Positions 11,920 to 23,029 of a stretch of DNA of 64,000 nt are shown one piece after another. This stretch comes from Blumeriella jaapii (Eukaryota > Ascomycota > Leotiomycetes > Helotiales > Drepanopezizaceae), in assembly GCA_009599575.1 (NCBI GenBank), contig VWND01000001.1, positions 248,001-312,000 on the forward strand, written 5' to 3'. Each line of letters begins with the position of its first letter. Position 1 is the first letter of the stretch. Below the pieces are notes generated by a model. The model was not told the origin of the DNA and ran no database searches. It saw only the letters and a program-made list of their open reading frames with translations. Made by a program: the position numbers and the translations under genes.

Positions 11920-13158
11920 TCAGCTTTGCAAAAAATTAAAAATATAACCCGCCAAAACAACAACCCGCGTACGACGCTTCGCGACAGTCAGACCTGGGAT
12001 AAACCCTTCGATAGCCCTTTTAAAAACGGCTGCCGCCGGCTATGCTGCCGCCGGCTGTATAACCGGAATATTCCTTTTTTTTTGCGAAGCTTCACCAGGC
12101 TGAAAACCAAAAACGTTTGGCAAAAGGGTCGCCGCGAAATTCCTTTCTGAACTTCCAAAAACGGAAGCATTTTCTGGTGGGTCGTGGCCAGGCCCTATTC
12201 CGTTAGCACGTAGAGCAGGCGTAGAAGTTTTTACTCGAGGAGCAGAAGTTTAAAAAACCTTACGAGCCGCGGCGAGCTTCGCGTTAATAATACGCTTTAT
12301 ATTTATTAGTTTTACTTCTGAATTACGACCGATTTGAAAACTTACTTTTTTGCATTTTCAAAACCGCTTTAACCGTGAAATAAAAAATAACTGTTATATT
12401 TTAAGAATCGATTAACAAAAACGACAAAGTTTTTCGATAAAACTGACCGTTTTAATAATCTTGTTAATCCGAGCTTTAAAAACGGAAAACTACGCAGCCA
12501 AAACGTTCGCGTCGGCCGGAATGCACGACGTGCTAGTTGCGTAGCACCGACAGCAACGAGCTTCAGCTAAATTCGATAAACAGTCGTAATCTAGGTTTCC
12601 AGTTGCTTCGCGAGCAATACAAATCACACAAAAAATAAAATTAAAAGGCCCAGAAATAGCAGGCTTTCTGGCTCCGGTGCGAACGCGTTTTAAAAAACGA
12701 TTATCGTCGTTATTTTTACTTTTAATCCCTTCGCTTTGGTAACCTCCGGCCGCTCCTTTTCCAAAAGCGCCAATATTTTGCCCTTCCTTCCCGGAAATGC
12801 TATCAGAACCGAAACTACCGCTAATAGCTTTTTTACCGCTAGCAGCGTTTTCTCCATTTCTAAGCGCTATATCGGCATTTTCGAAACCGGGCAAATATAA
12901 ATTTCCGAAAAAACCGTTTAAAAACGAAACATCGAAAAGGTCGCCCTTTTCGAAAGGGTCAAAAAAAAACGAATTGGCCGAAAAAGCCGATTGATTGCGC
13001 AAAATAAACTTCGCAAAACTCCGATTGCGTAAGCGCCGAAAATTGGAAATCCGAAGAGCTGGGCCAATTTGTCGCGTAAAACTACGCGGACGACCTTTTT
13101 TAGATGTGAAAAAAGCTATATCGATATTTCTGATCAAAATAATAAAGCCTGAATCCAT
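11920..13158 (-). pseudogene. antisense ORF in copia C1, Cys-rich
   Basis: On the strand opposite to C1 pol, an uninterrupted frame of 222 codons runs from an ATG at 13158 to a TAG at 12490. The same frame continues past that TAG and a few more stops to a TGA near 11920, about 412 codons in total. The TAG follows GCG at a Gln-like CAG position, so it is probably a RIP stop. Visible features are a Gly/Ser-rich middle, a basic KSKNNDDNRFLKRVRTGARK stretch, and a Cys cluster, CVIC...DCLS...CCRCYATSTSC, that could bind zinc. A later part reads GIGPGHDPPENASVFG. I do not recognise the family. A second, more damaged copy lies at 39157-40161. The segment is visibly richer in C and G than C1 pol. Confidence 0.6.
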
Positions 13159-13375
13159 TAAAAAACTAGTAAAAAAATGAAAAAATTAAGGTTTTCAAAG
13201 CGACGAAACGCTTATTTAAACTGAATTGGCCTTATTTACGCTTCGCAACGACAAAAAATATAAACAAACCATATAAATATTGCAATATCGCGTTACGGCC
13301 GCATTCGGACGACAAAAAGACTTTCCCGCGCTTTAAAAGTAGCTGATCGCCGGATTGGCAATCAACTAGAAAATA
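13159..13375. other. C1 interior between antisense ORF start and 3' LTR
   Basis: About 217 bp with no coding signal I can support. It would hold the C1 polypurine tract, but only a weak purine stretch (ACTAGAAAATA) precedes the LTR. It could contain the promoter of the antisense ORF; no TATA box is evident. Confidence 0.4.
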
Positions 13376-13677
13376 TGTTGCGCTATATTTACATTTTTTT
13401 ATTTCCTTTTATTTTTTTTGTTTCAGATTTATTTTTCTTATACGCTTTTAGTAATTAAATGTTTCTGAAGTTCGGAAAGGCTCGTAGTCACGTAATAACG
13501 AGCCTCCTCGGAGACTAGTTTTTCCGAGCGACTGACTAAGCGAGCCCGAACCTTCCGTCTTCTGCGGAAAGCTCGCCAGTCAGACTTAGAATAATACAAA
13601 TAACATTTTACTGCATACAATTCATCCGTTCCAGCCTCCGGTGAGGATTCCTACCGACTATTCGGCTATACACGACA
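13376..13677 (+). repeat. C1 3' LTR
   Basis: 302 bp, starting TGTTGCGC and ending ACGACA, followed by the second AATGT. It is colinear with the 5' LTR. Confidence 0.94.
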
Positions 13678-13679
13678 AA

Positions 13680-14196
13680 TGTCCTAAAATAAAACAATTG
13701 GGAGGTTCCGATAATTTAAGAAGTTCCGACATTTTCGATATTAGTGTCCGTTAAGAAAAGAGCGTGAAATATGTTTTGTTCCGAGATATAAGCAGAAGCA
13801 AAACAGAGTTCTTCGAATGTAAGTTTGTGTTAAAAGGGGTTGTCGTTTCGTAATTTCGTATGAAAGGTCGTAAAGGTCGTAAAGGTCGTAGAGGTCGTAA
13901 AAGTCGTAAGATTGTTATCGCGATAAAATTGATTTTTTGTATGCGCAAAGGCAAAACAAAGTTGGCAGGCCTTTTCAGCTCGAGGGCTGAAATAGAAATG
14001 TTAAAAAAGTTTGATAGTTAATATATCAAAAGGTGCGAACGAGCAGAAGGTTCGTAGATGATTTGCATTAACTACGGGGTTTCTAAATTAAAGGTGCCGC
14101 GAAGTCTAAGATACAGTATATGCGGGCTTCGATGTCACGTGACAACAACGTGACCTTCGGACCACGTAACTAACGAACTGACATCTTATCCCCTCA
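13680..14196 (-). repeat. G1 5' LTR
   Basis: 517 bp beginning TGTCC and ending CCCCTCA on the plus strand. The first bases overlap the C1 TSD: C1 entered at the LTR edge, so its AATGT duplication includes the LTR's terminal TGT. The last 141 bp match the window start. A 9-bp tandem array lies inside. Confidence 0.85.
13863..13907. repeat. 9-bp tandem array in G1 LTR
   Basis: Five copies of AAAGGTCGT in a row; the last two have one substitution each (AGAGGTCGT, AAAAGTCGT). It gives a spurious Leu-Arg-Pro repeat on the minus strand. Confidence 0.9.
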
Positions 14197-15110
14197 TATT
14201 TTTGGTTTCGTTTTTTAATTCGTTTTCGACAATTAAAAATAAAAATCGCTAAATTGTTTTAGCTGTTTTAAAAGTATTAATTGCTATCGCGTATATTTTT
14301 TCGAACTAAACGAAAATAATATTAGCTTTTTCGTTTTTTTCGTCGTCGTAGATTTAAAATATCGGAATAGCGTCGTTTTTTTCGTTCGGTATAAAAATGC
14401 CGCATTTAGCGACGCTTAGTTTTTTGTTTTAAAAAAAAATTAAATTTAAAATTTCGCAGTTAATTAAAATTTTTTTTAGCGATTGCATAACGTCGTCGAT
14501 TAATTTGCAAACAGCTGTAAAAAGACTTATAAATTTACGAGCTTTTAGATTGTTAGCTTTTAGAATTTACGCTTTAAGAATATAAGCGTTTAATACTCAG
14601 ATTTTTTTTTTAATAAAAATAATAGTTTCGAAAAAGCGAGCGAAATGCCGAAATGGAATAATACCGGTGATTTTGTTAAAAACGTATTTTTAAATATTTT
14701 TCCTTCGTTGGTTTGGCAAAAAGCGCAAAACTCGGTCTGTTACCTTTTTTTTATTATTTCGAACTTTTTTTGCTTCGGCGAAAGCTTTTAAAACGTTATC
14801 GTAATTCAGCAGAAATTTGTCGTAATTAAAGCTTTTGCGAACGAATTTAATTTTAATAAAGCTTTTGTAATCGAGCAGAAATTCGTTAACGTTTTCAATT
14901 ATTATATCGAATTATTTTATAAACGTTTTTATAAAAGCAGCTTATTAGTTTAAAATAGCGGCATTATATGCTTGCTTAAACTCGGAAAAATTGCGTATAA
15001 TAATTCCGTTTTAAAATAAATTAAAAATAAATTTGCCAGATTTAGCAACGCTTTGCTTAAAAAACGATATAATATCGATAAGTTTGTTAATTAGAAAAAT
15101 GTATTATATT
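14197..15110 (-). pseudogene. E1 third ORF, N-terminal part
   Basis: Reading leftward, this matches the first ~300 codons of the ORF downstream of integrase in E2 and E3. It begins with the LINKLIDI segment near 15075-15095 and is truncated by G1 at 14197. The protein is unrecognised. It is more damaged than the E2 copy, with stops throughout. Confidence 0.6.
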
Positions 15111-15640
15111 TATTAAAAAGTAAATAAAAAAAAATACAAAAATTGTAAAGTATTTGTATTTAAAAGTTACGAAAATTCGCATGCTGTTTTTTTAATAAAT
15201 TATAACTGTTTAGGCAAGCATCCGTTCAAAATAACGAAAAAAGTAAACAATACAGAAAATAGCAAATAATAAAATGCATAAAAGATAGTTTTCGTAAAAT
15301 ATGCGAGCGGTATAAATATATTAAATATATGGCTTAAACATATACAAAGCTTTTGTTTTAGTAAACAAAAGTATAGTTAAATAAAGAAAAATATAGTAAA
15401 TATCCTAAACAATATAAAAAAAGGTTTCAAAAATAAACAGTATGTATAAAGCAGAACAATTAAGTTGTATATAAGCAAAGCAAAACAAAAACAGTAAAAT
15501 AGCATATAATAAAAAGAAAAACAATAGATAACAAAAATAATAAAATAATTAATAAACAATTTTATAAGTATTTTTCTTTTTTTCGGTTATAAATAAAATC
15601 ACGATTTAAATTATGATTTTAGCAGCGGGATTATCGTTCG
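15111..15640. other. E1 spacer between integrase and third ORF
   Basis: Very A+T-rich and low in complexity. The open stretch of 60 codons at 15377-15559 is a Phe/Tyr-rich translation of A/T repeats and is not a gene. The equivalents in E2 (about 29880-30390) and E3 (about 52080-52600) are similar. Confidence 0.7.
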
Positions 15641-16950
15641 GTTGTTTCCAAACCTTTTCAAAAAGTTTCTTTTTTTCAGAAATATAATCGCTTTAATCGG
15701 AGCCGTCGTCGGAATCGCTAAAATCGGAATCGCTATTTAAATCAAAATTTAAAAAGTAAATTTGCTAATTCCTTTTGTAAAATCGCTTTAACCGGTTGGC
15801 GGCGAACGTTTTTTTCAGTTTTGTTTTATCGAGTTTCGTAAGCTTGTAATAGCTTTTATTTAACTCGCTTTCGTATATTTCGTAAAATCCGAGCTATTTA
15901 TAATTAAGCTTAATATCGGCCGATTTATTAATAACGCGCTAAACGTCGTAAATTAAAACCAGATTTTTTTTTCTGATTAGCGTTTTTTTTAAAATCTTGG
16001 TTTTATTTCAAACTTTTTTAATTGCTTTTTTATACTTTTTTTTTTTTAGAATTATTTTTTTTATATTTATATCGCGGTAATTTAGCTGTTTAAACTTTAT
16101 TGCTAATAAATCTGCTTTCGTTTTTATTTTAACTACGTTATAAAATTTTTATATAAGCTATTTTGTTTTTAAAAGCAGTCGAGCGTTTCTGCCGTATTAA
16201 ATAAAAAATAAAATTATTTCAATAGAAGCGTGTATATATATGCGTATAATAAAAAGTATTTCCGAGAATTTTCGCGACCAACGCTTATAGCTTTTTCGAA
16301 TAGCTTTTAAAAATCCGTTAAAAATATTTTTATAATTTCGTTCCACGGATCCGTTGCTTTTCGAATTGTAAGTTAAAATCTAAATGCGTTGGATATCGTA
16401 TTTTTTTATAAAAGTTTCGATAACGCTTTTGTTTTCGGATTTATTATCGACGTTTAATTTACTAAATAAATCGTATCGATATACAACGTTTTTTTAAAAA
16501 AAAGTCGCTATAGCTTCGGAAATAACGTTTCGAAAAGGTCGCTTTTCAAGCTATTTAAATAAATCGTTAATAGCGAATACGAAATATATATGTCCGCGGT
16601 CGGTAGTCGGTACGCGTGTAACGTCGAAATTGATTTTTTTTTAAACTTCAGAAAACCACGTCGGATATAATAAATTTTTTTTTCGGCCAGGCTTTCGTTT
16701 TTAGCAAAAAATACAATTTTTAACGAAAGCTTTGTAATTTTCGAAACATTTTTTCTATTAAAAATCGTTTTTAATTCGGTGATAAATAGTTTTAGCTTTT
16801 TTATAAAACACTTTTTCGTAGGTTTTTTTTATGATTTGAAACTTATCGGCTTTGTTATTTATTACTAAGCGTTTTTAATATATATTATTTTTTATTTTAT
16901 ATAGCTTTTTATCGGCTAAAATATAATCGAAAGCTTAATTTTTAAATAAT
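15641..16950 (-). pseudogene. pol: E1 integrase (decayed)
   Basis: The minus-strand counterpart of the E2 integrase at 28600-29830. The core segment with RKLNVDN-like sequence maps near 16440-16500, and the C-terminal KWLGFYEV-like domain near 15780-15920. Heavily RIP-mutated. Confidence 0.75.
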
Positions 16951-16955
16951 TTAAA

Positions 16956-18960
16956 TTAATAATTTGGCACGTTAAATAGTTTGAATAAAATAGTTAAATA
17001 ATATGCAATTAAATAAAAATTTTCGATTTTGTAATTATCGATTAAAAGTTTATTTTCGTCGTTAATCGGTTTATTTCGATCGTTTTCGGTTAAATTTATT
17101 CGCAGTGCTAGCCGAAATAATAATGCGAATGCTTTTTCGGCCCGAAAATTAGTGTTTTTCATTCGCGGTGCCAGCCGAAATAACAACGCGAATAATTTTG
17201 ATTTTATAAAACCTAAAGCGTAAATAGCGAAGCAGCCGATTTCGTTAGCGATTTATTCGTTGATGTTTTATTCGTTTTATTCAGCGAAATCAAACGGATA
17301 AAAGCGTTTTCGTTTCGAAAAGCCGTTTGCCGTTGTATTAATTATTTTTTTGATATATTTGATTTCGAAGTTTATAAATCGCATCCAAGCTATTTAATTA
17401 ATAACGAATATTTTTAGCAAGTTATTAGCTTTTCTATTTAATTAGTCGATAAAAACTTTTGCGTTTGTTTTTAAAATGAAATATACGTCGTACAATTCGC
17501 TTTTTATTTTTTTTATTATTTTAAAAGCGCTTCGATATTTTCGTTTGATAATATCGTAGCGTGCTTTTGCGAAAAACTATAAGCCGTTTTCGAATCGTGA
17601 AAAATGCCGTTTTTTGTTTTCGTTTATTTATTATAATACAACTTCCCAATCGAAAATATTAGCATCGATAATTAAAATAATTTTTTTTGCGTTTAGGCTG
17701 TAATCGATCCGTATAAGCGATAAGGCCGATAAAAAGTCGTTTTTAAAAACTTTTATAATTTTGCTTTGTTTTTTTTTTTAAACGAAATCGATTTTTTTTT
17801 TTATTATAGCGTAAATAAATGCGGCTTTCTGAAAAAAGTTTTTAATTTAATTGCGGTAATAAATCACAACGCTAATAAAAGTTTTGGCTTCGGTGATATT
17901 TTTATATTTTTTTTATTCGCAGATTTTTTTAATTTTCTTTCGTTGAAAATAGCGGCCAGCGCTGTTAATTATATAACCGACGATATTTATTTCGAATATA
18001 CAAAATTTTAATCGAAAATTAATAATAGCTTTGGCTTTTTCGAAGCAAATTATAATTTTATCGATATTTTAAATATATTTTATTATATAGCGTCGAATTT
18101 CAGGAAAAATTTTTTTATTATTATAATATAATCTGAAGCTTTTTATTCCGACGTCGTTAACGTAAAGAAAAGCAATATCCGGAATGCAAATTATAAGAAT
18201 CTTATATACGATTTTTACGAATTATACGATTAAATTAATAATTTTTATAAGTACTTTCGTTATACGTAGTAAACCGATTAAAATTTGGATTGCCGTTATA
18301 TTTCGAAATCGTAGATCAAATATTAAATAATCGTAGCCGGAAAACAGGTCGAAAAAGGAGGCGATCGTTAATTCTGCGAATTCGTTTGAAAATTGATCGA
18401 CGTTAAGTAGCACGTTGGCGTTTCGTATCGTTATTTTATTTATTTCGACGATTGCGATAATAAATTTGTAATTTTTTTTTTTTTTTTTCGCAATAATAAA
18501 CTATTTGTTTTTGTATAAGCCGTAATAAAATTCGAAGATTTTTTGCTTGATTCGTTTTTTTAATATTTCGATTATTTTATTTTAAAAGGTTTTAAAAACT
18601 AAAAAGGTCTTTTTTTGCCAGGCTTCGTAAAGCACGGTTTTAATATCGATATAAAGCGTAACGTTAAAGCTAAATTAGTTTATTTCGGTGAAATCGAAAG
18701 TTATAGCCTTTTTTCGGTTGCGTAAAACTTCGTATAAAACTTTTTTCTTTTTTAGCAAGAATTAAGTTCCGATTGCTAAGTTATTAAATCGCTTTTTTGT
18801 AAATCGGCTGCCAGGTAATAAGCTGGAAAATCGGCCGGTGATAAATCTTTCGAATTCGCTAGTAATTAATTAAAATGATTTTATTATTTTATTTTTTTTA
18901 AATTAATCGTTTATTTTTTCGGAAATATTTCCATCGGATTCGCCGAAATTCACGAGTTGT
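16956..18960 (-). pseudogene. pol: E1 RT and RNase H (decayed)
   Basis: The RT palm is readable as FDLFSGYDYLIFDLRFRN at about 18315-18370. The catalytic box is YVNDV near 18140-18155, so the first Asp has become Asn; E2 keeps YVDDV. RNase H lies around 17400-17700. A linker with the repeated phrase LLFRLAPR (16956-17186) follows RNase H; the same phrase occurs in E2 (28334-28440) and E3 (54000-54115). Confidence 0.82.
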
Positions 18961-19351
18961 ATTTTATCAGCTTTGCGCTTGTAAAAAATATTAATATTAA
19001 TACAAAAAAATAAAATATATAAATCGGGTTTGTTTAGCACGAAAACGAAATCTTCGGAATTTTTATTTTCGAGTTAATAACCAAAAATGTTAATATTAAT
19101 TAATTTTACTCGCGGTGCTATTTCGATTAATAACGCGAATGCTTTTAGCCGAGTATTTTCCAAGTTTTGTTATAGCTTAGCGTTTGTTTTAAAACCAAAG
19201 CCGGCTATTCGTTTTCCGATAAAACGTCGACTAAAAAGATTTTATCGCCGGCGACGGTAATTTAATTTTGGAAAAACCGGTTTTAGTTTCAAAAAAAAGC
19301 TTTTATCTGGCCGTTTTCGATGTATTTAAAGCTGACGAGATTTTTCAGAAT

Positions 19352-19690
19352 TCAGAGCATTTCGAAAATAATAAGATAAAAGCATTTTTTTATTATTAAA
19401 AAATTTTTATAAATAATAATATTTTTAATATCGATTTTTATATTTCGTACAATTTTATTAAATTTAATAATGTTTTTATTAACGATAGTATAAATTATTC
19501 GTTTATCGGTAATAATCGGAATATTATTAGCTTCGGCCGTTTTCTGATTTATACAATTGACTTCGGTTCTATTATCGAATAAAGCGAGGGCGGTCGTACT
19601 TTTTTCGAGCATCGTTTTTATTTTTGGTGCTTTTATAGTCGTATAAAAGCAGTTTCGTCGTTTTGATTTCTAGATTTTTATAGCGAAAGC
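19352..19690 (-). pseudogene. pol: E1 aspartic protease (decayed)
   Basis: Retropepsin-like: KSTTALALFDNRTEVNCINQ, where the family has D-x-G-A at the catalytic site and here the residue after Asn is Arg. TEANNIPIITDKR-type sequence follows. Matches E2 25900-26168. Confidence 0.8.
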
Positions 19691-20289
19691 CAAAAAGCTA
19701 ATTTTTTCCGAAGATTTTTTTTTATCGGCTAAATTAACTGCGGTGTTGTAAATCTTTTTCTGGTTTTTTTTTAATTTAAAATCGTTTTTTTTTCGAATGA
19801 TTTTAATTTTTTCGTTTTTTTTTAATACAGGAATTTGTTTATTAATGATTTTGTCGAATCTTTTTTTTGTGCTAAATAAGTCGTTGAATTTTAATTTAAT
19901 TTTTTGTTTTATAATCTTTTTAATAATTTCGTCGATTGCTTCGGGGCTAATATATTTGTCGATTTATTTTTTATTTCGCATTAATAATAAGCGTTTAAAA
20001 GCTGATATTTTTTGAATGATTTAAATCGGAATATCGGTATCGATATTTTTTATATCGTCGTTAATTTTTTTTATTATAAGCGTTTTTTTAATAGTTTTAT
20101 CGGTTTTTTTTCGAATTTCAAAATCTTTTTTTTTTTCGATTCTAACGTTTTTTTTTACACCAGTTGGTTTGGCGAATAAAACAGAAGCATTTTGCTTTTT
20201 TATGATTCGCTGGCTTAATTATACAGCTATAATATTTGCAAATGCGATACTTGTATTAGCAATATATATATTTGTTTTTTATTTATATA

Positions 20290-21910
20290 TTTAAATTTCA
20301 TTTACGCTTAGGATAAAAGTTTTTTTTTTAATTAATACGCTTTTTGAGATATTTTCTTTTTTACCGGTAAAAATCGTTTTCGCATTCTTTTTGTTTTTTA
20401 AGCAATCGTTTTATTTCGTACTTTTTACTTTTAAGCGAATAGTATTTAACCAGCTTTAATTTTCAGCTTTATTAAAAGGGCTTATTTCTGCTTCCGTCGG
20501 TCCGAAGCAAATCGCTCCGTATTTATTAATATAACAAATACTATTGTTTATACAAAAATTAAATGCTTTGCATTTAGAGCGAATATAAGGTTTTTCGCAG
20601 TGAATTTTTTTATTATTACAAAATTTACACTTAAGGCTACGGAATTTGTTTTAATAATTACTTTTATTATTTTAATAGCCGCGATTTTGATTTTCGCGTT
20701 GATTTTCTTTTTTTCTTTGATAATCGCTATTATAATTAATATTTCGCTGATTTTGATCGCTAGTACGAAAAGGTTGCTATTAGGCAGCTATTATTTTTAC
20801 AATAGCTTAGCGAAGCTGATCGCTTCGCGCATTTTAAAAAAAGTAATTGTTATAAAAGCTATTTTAATCGTTTTTATTATTTGAGTTAACGTAAAAAAGT
20901 TTTTTCTGCTGTTGTATAAAATCTTCGATTTTGTTTTAAAATCTTTGAATTTTAATATCGGTAAATTTTGATATAAAAGTTTCGATATTTTTATTAAGCT
21001 TTTTTAAATCTGTAAGTTTTGCAAAACGATTAAATAATATAATAACTGATTGTTTTTTGGCGATTTCGGTAACTTTTAGTAGCTGGGCATATTTTTATAT
21101 TAAAGCTTCCACGTTTTTTTTATAAATAAAAAAAGGCGATTTTTTTTGGTTTATAGCTTTAATAGTACGTTCGTTTTAATTTTATTTGAAAACGAACTTT
21201 ACAAATTTGGAATATTAATCGAAGGTTTTAAAGTTTTGTTTATTAATTTTAAAATGCTTAATAGTTTTGTTGCGAATGCTGGTTAAAAAGCTAAATAAAA
21301 ACAACCTTTTTTGTTCGATCTCGCTTAAGATTTTTTTGTTAACGAAAACATTAGAAACCTTCGTATAAATACGATAATAAGCTTTAAGTTCTTTGGCTTA
21401 GCGAATCGTTATAATAAACTGTTTAAGAAACGCGATAATATCGCGAATCTGCTAGCGATCGTAGTTTCGGAATTTCGATTTTAAAGCTTTGACTAGCTTA
21501 CGCCAGTTTCGAGCTTTAATAATTTTTTATTCGTTTATTGATTTAATAATATCTTTGGTAATTGGGTTATAATAGCAAAAGAGCTTATCGAATATTTCAG
21601 TTTTAAAAACTCCGAAATTTTTATAAGTTTTTTTATATTTTTCGATAAAATCGGTAATATTGGCGCCGGTGAATAAGGGTGTATCAAAGGAGCCAAAAAG
21701 AGGCATACGGCCTCGCATAAAAAAACGAAAAGCGTCGTTGTTTATAATATTAATAAAAGTGTTGATAAGGTTTAAATTAAATAAATAAATGTTTTTTGGA
21801 GTTGCAGATTAAGAATTTTTAGTATGAAAGAAATCGTTTTTAATAAAGAAGCTATCAAAAAGGTTTTTATATTTTCTAAAGAAATTAAATAAAATAAAAT
21901 TGCGTTCAAA
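20290..21910 (-). pseudogene. gag: E1 Gag (decayed)
   Basis: The minus-strand counterpart of E2 Gag. The conserved block MRGRMPLFGSFDTPLF with NITDFIEKYKKTYKNFG lies at 21527-21718. Stops break the frame. Confidence 0.75.
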
Positions 21911-22489
21911 TATTTAAATAATATATTAAAAAACATGTTTTTTAATAAATTAACTGAATTAATATAATATTGTTATATAATCTACGGTTTCGATATTCCG
22001 TGGCTCAAGCTAATGCACGTACAGCTATTTTTTTATTATTTTTAATAAAAAGCCGCAAATTGTAATTGCTATAATTATAAAGCGTAAAATCAAAAAGTTA
22101 AGTTTTCGCCAAGCGTTTGATTAAAAAAGATTTAATTTAGAAAAGCCGAGCGCAGCGGTCGAAGCGTACGAATTAATGTTCGATTTGTTATTTTTAAACA
22201 AAAAAGCGATTTTCGAATTTTAAACTTCGCACGGTTCAAAATTGCCTGACCGTAATTTCAAACGTTTTTAAAATATATTGTATTTTTGTAATCTAATGAT
22301 TATGCGCAAAATAAAAGAAATTATTAAAAGTCTTTTATATAATACAGCTGCGAATAATATTATATAAAAGGTTTTTTAAGCCGTAATAGCGAAATATCGA
22401 AGTCGATTTTAATTATAAATTTAAAAAATGCATCGGCGAATATATAAAAACGAAATACCGAAGTTTGAATTCTTGCGTAAATTATCAAA

Positions 22490-22756
22490 TATAAAAGTAG
22501 ATAGAAAAACCAAATTAATACGGTCATATATCGATAGGTAAAATAATTTAGAAAATTTTTAGAAAAAACTGAAAAAAGGAAAAAAAAAATAAATAAAAGT
22601 ATAAATTAAACTGCGTATTTATGGTACTATTTAAGAAAGTGCTTTGCTTTTATACCTGTTGAAAATAGTTAATAGCAGGGGGTCTCGGAGGGGTCCATGC
22701 CTCGACCATAGCTAAAACTACCAACTTTTATTAATATAAGATATTACCGTTTTATA
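22490..22756 (-). repeat. E1 5' LTR
   Basis: 267 bp with termini TATAAAAG...GTTTTATA, RIP-altered from TGTAAAAG...GTTTTACA. It is the mirror image of the E2 5' LTR that starts 8 bp further on. Confidence 0.9.
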
Positions 22757-22763
22757 ATAATAC
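22757..22763. other. ATAATAC: overlapping target sites of E1 and E2
   Basis: Seven bases of G2 left between two head-to-head LTRs. The homologous site in G3 (complement of about 50710-50716) reads the same ATAATAC. ATAC (22760-22763) is repeated right after the E2 3' LTR at 34028-34031. ATAA (22757-22760) is the inferred E1 duplication; its partner is outside the window. Confidence 0.85.
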
Positions 22764-23029
22764 TGTAAAACGGTAATACCTTGTATTGATGGGAGTTGGT
22801 AGTTTTAGCTATGGTCGAGGCATGGACCCCTCCGAGACTCCCTGCCACTGACTACTTTCAACAGGTATAAGAGCAAAGCATTCTTTTAGATAGTATTATA
22901 GGCACGCAGTTCAATTCATACTTTTACTTATTTTTCTTTTTCTTTTTTTAGTTTTTTTTAGAGATTTCCTAGATTATTTTACTTACCGATATGTGGTCGT
23001 ATTAGTTGGTTTTCTTATTTATTTTTACA
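22764..23029 (+). repeat. E2 5' LTR
   Basis: 266 bp, TGTAAAACGG to ATTTTTACA. It is far less mutated than its E1 mirror and keeps GC-rich blocks such as GGACCCCTCCGAGACTCCC. Confidence 0.94.

Larger units (their letters stand above)
5467..13677 (+). mobile_element. C1: Ty1/copia retrotransposon with perfect TSD
   Basis: An 8,211-bp element flanked by a perfect 5-bp TSD, AATGT (5462-5466 and 13678-13682). Two 302-bp LTRs begin TGTTGCGC and end ACGACA. Internal order is Gag, protease, integrase, RT, RNase H, with integrase before RT, which defines Ty1/copia. After RNase H come about 1.57 kb carrying an antisense ORF, unusual for the superfamily and the reason for the large size. C1 sits in the 5' LTR of G1 and is the innermost, hence latest, insertion of the left stack. 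Confidence 0.95.
1..14196 (-). mobile_element. G1: Ty3/gypsy chromovirus, split by copia C1
   Basis: A minus-strand LTR retrotransposon of which about 5.98 kb is in the window once C1 is removed. Positions 1-141 match 14056-14196 colinearly without indels, so these are the distal parts of the 3' (left) and 5' (right) LTRs. Reading right to left, the interior holds Gag with a CCHC knuckle, protease, RT, RNase H, integrase and a C-terminal chromodomain, the Ty3/gypsy order. C1 inserted exactly at the inner edge of the 5' LTR. G1 itself interrupts E1: E1-like sequence starts at 14197, and the E1 remainder should lie left of the window. Every ORF is broken by RIP-type stops. Confidence 0.9.
14197..22756 (-). 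mobile_element. E1: Ty3/gypsy of the E family (right 8.6 kb)
   Basis: A minus-strand copy of the E family, seen from its 5' LTR (22490-22756) leftward through Gag, protease, RT, integrase, a spacer and the first part of the third ORF. It is cut at 14197 by G1; the rest should lie left of the window. It is the inverted counterpart of E2 22764 to about 31290. The right TSD is inferred as ATAA (22757-22760), from the sequence of G2 into which it inserted. Confidence 0.88.

Noticed and set aside
12797..13180. Plus-strand ORFs opposite the antisense gene
   Set aside because: Shadows of the 222-codon minus-strand frame; no independent support.
13863..13907. CRISPR-like direct repeats
   Set aside because: Nine-bp units without spacers in a eukaryotic LTR; a simple tandem repeat.
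13751..13954. Leu-Arg-Pro repeat protein on the minus strand
   Set aside because: A translation of the 9-bp LTR tandem array, not conserved elsewhere.
15377..15559. Phe/Tyr-rich small membrane protein
   Set aside because: Low-complexity A/T spacer; the equivalents in E2 and E3 do not keep the frame.
20600..20884. Ile/Leu-rich plus-strand 'membrane protein' frames in E1 and E3 (also 57384-57776)
   Set aside because: Antisense shadows of the E-family Gag linker; hydrophobicity comes from A/T-rich complementary codons.
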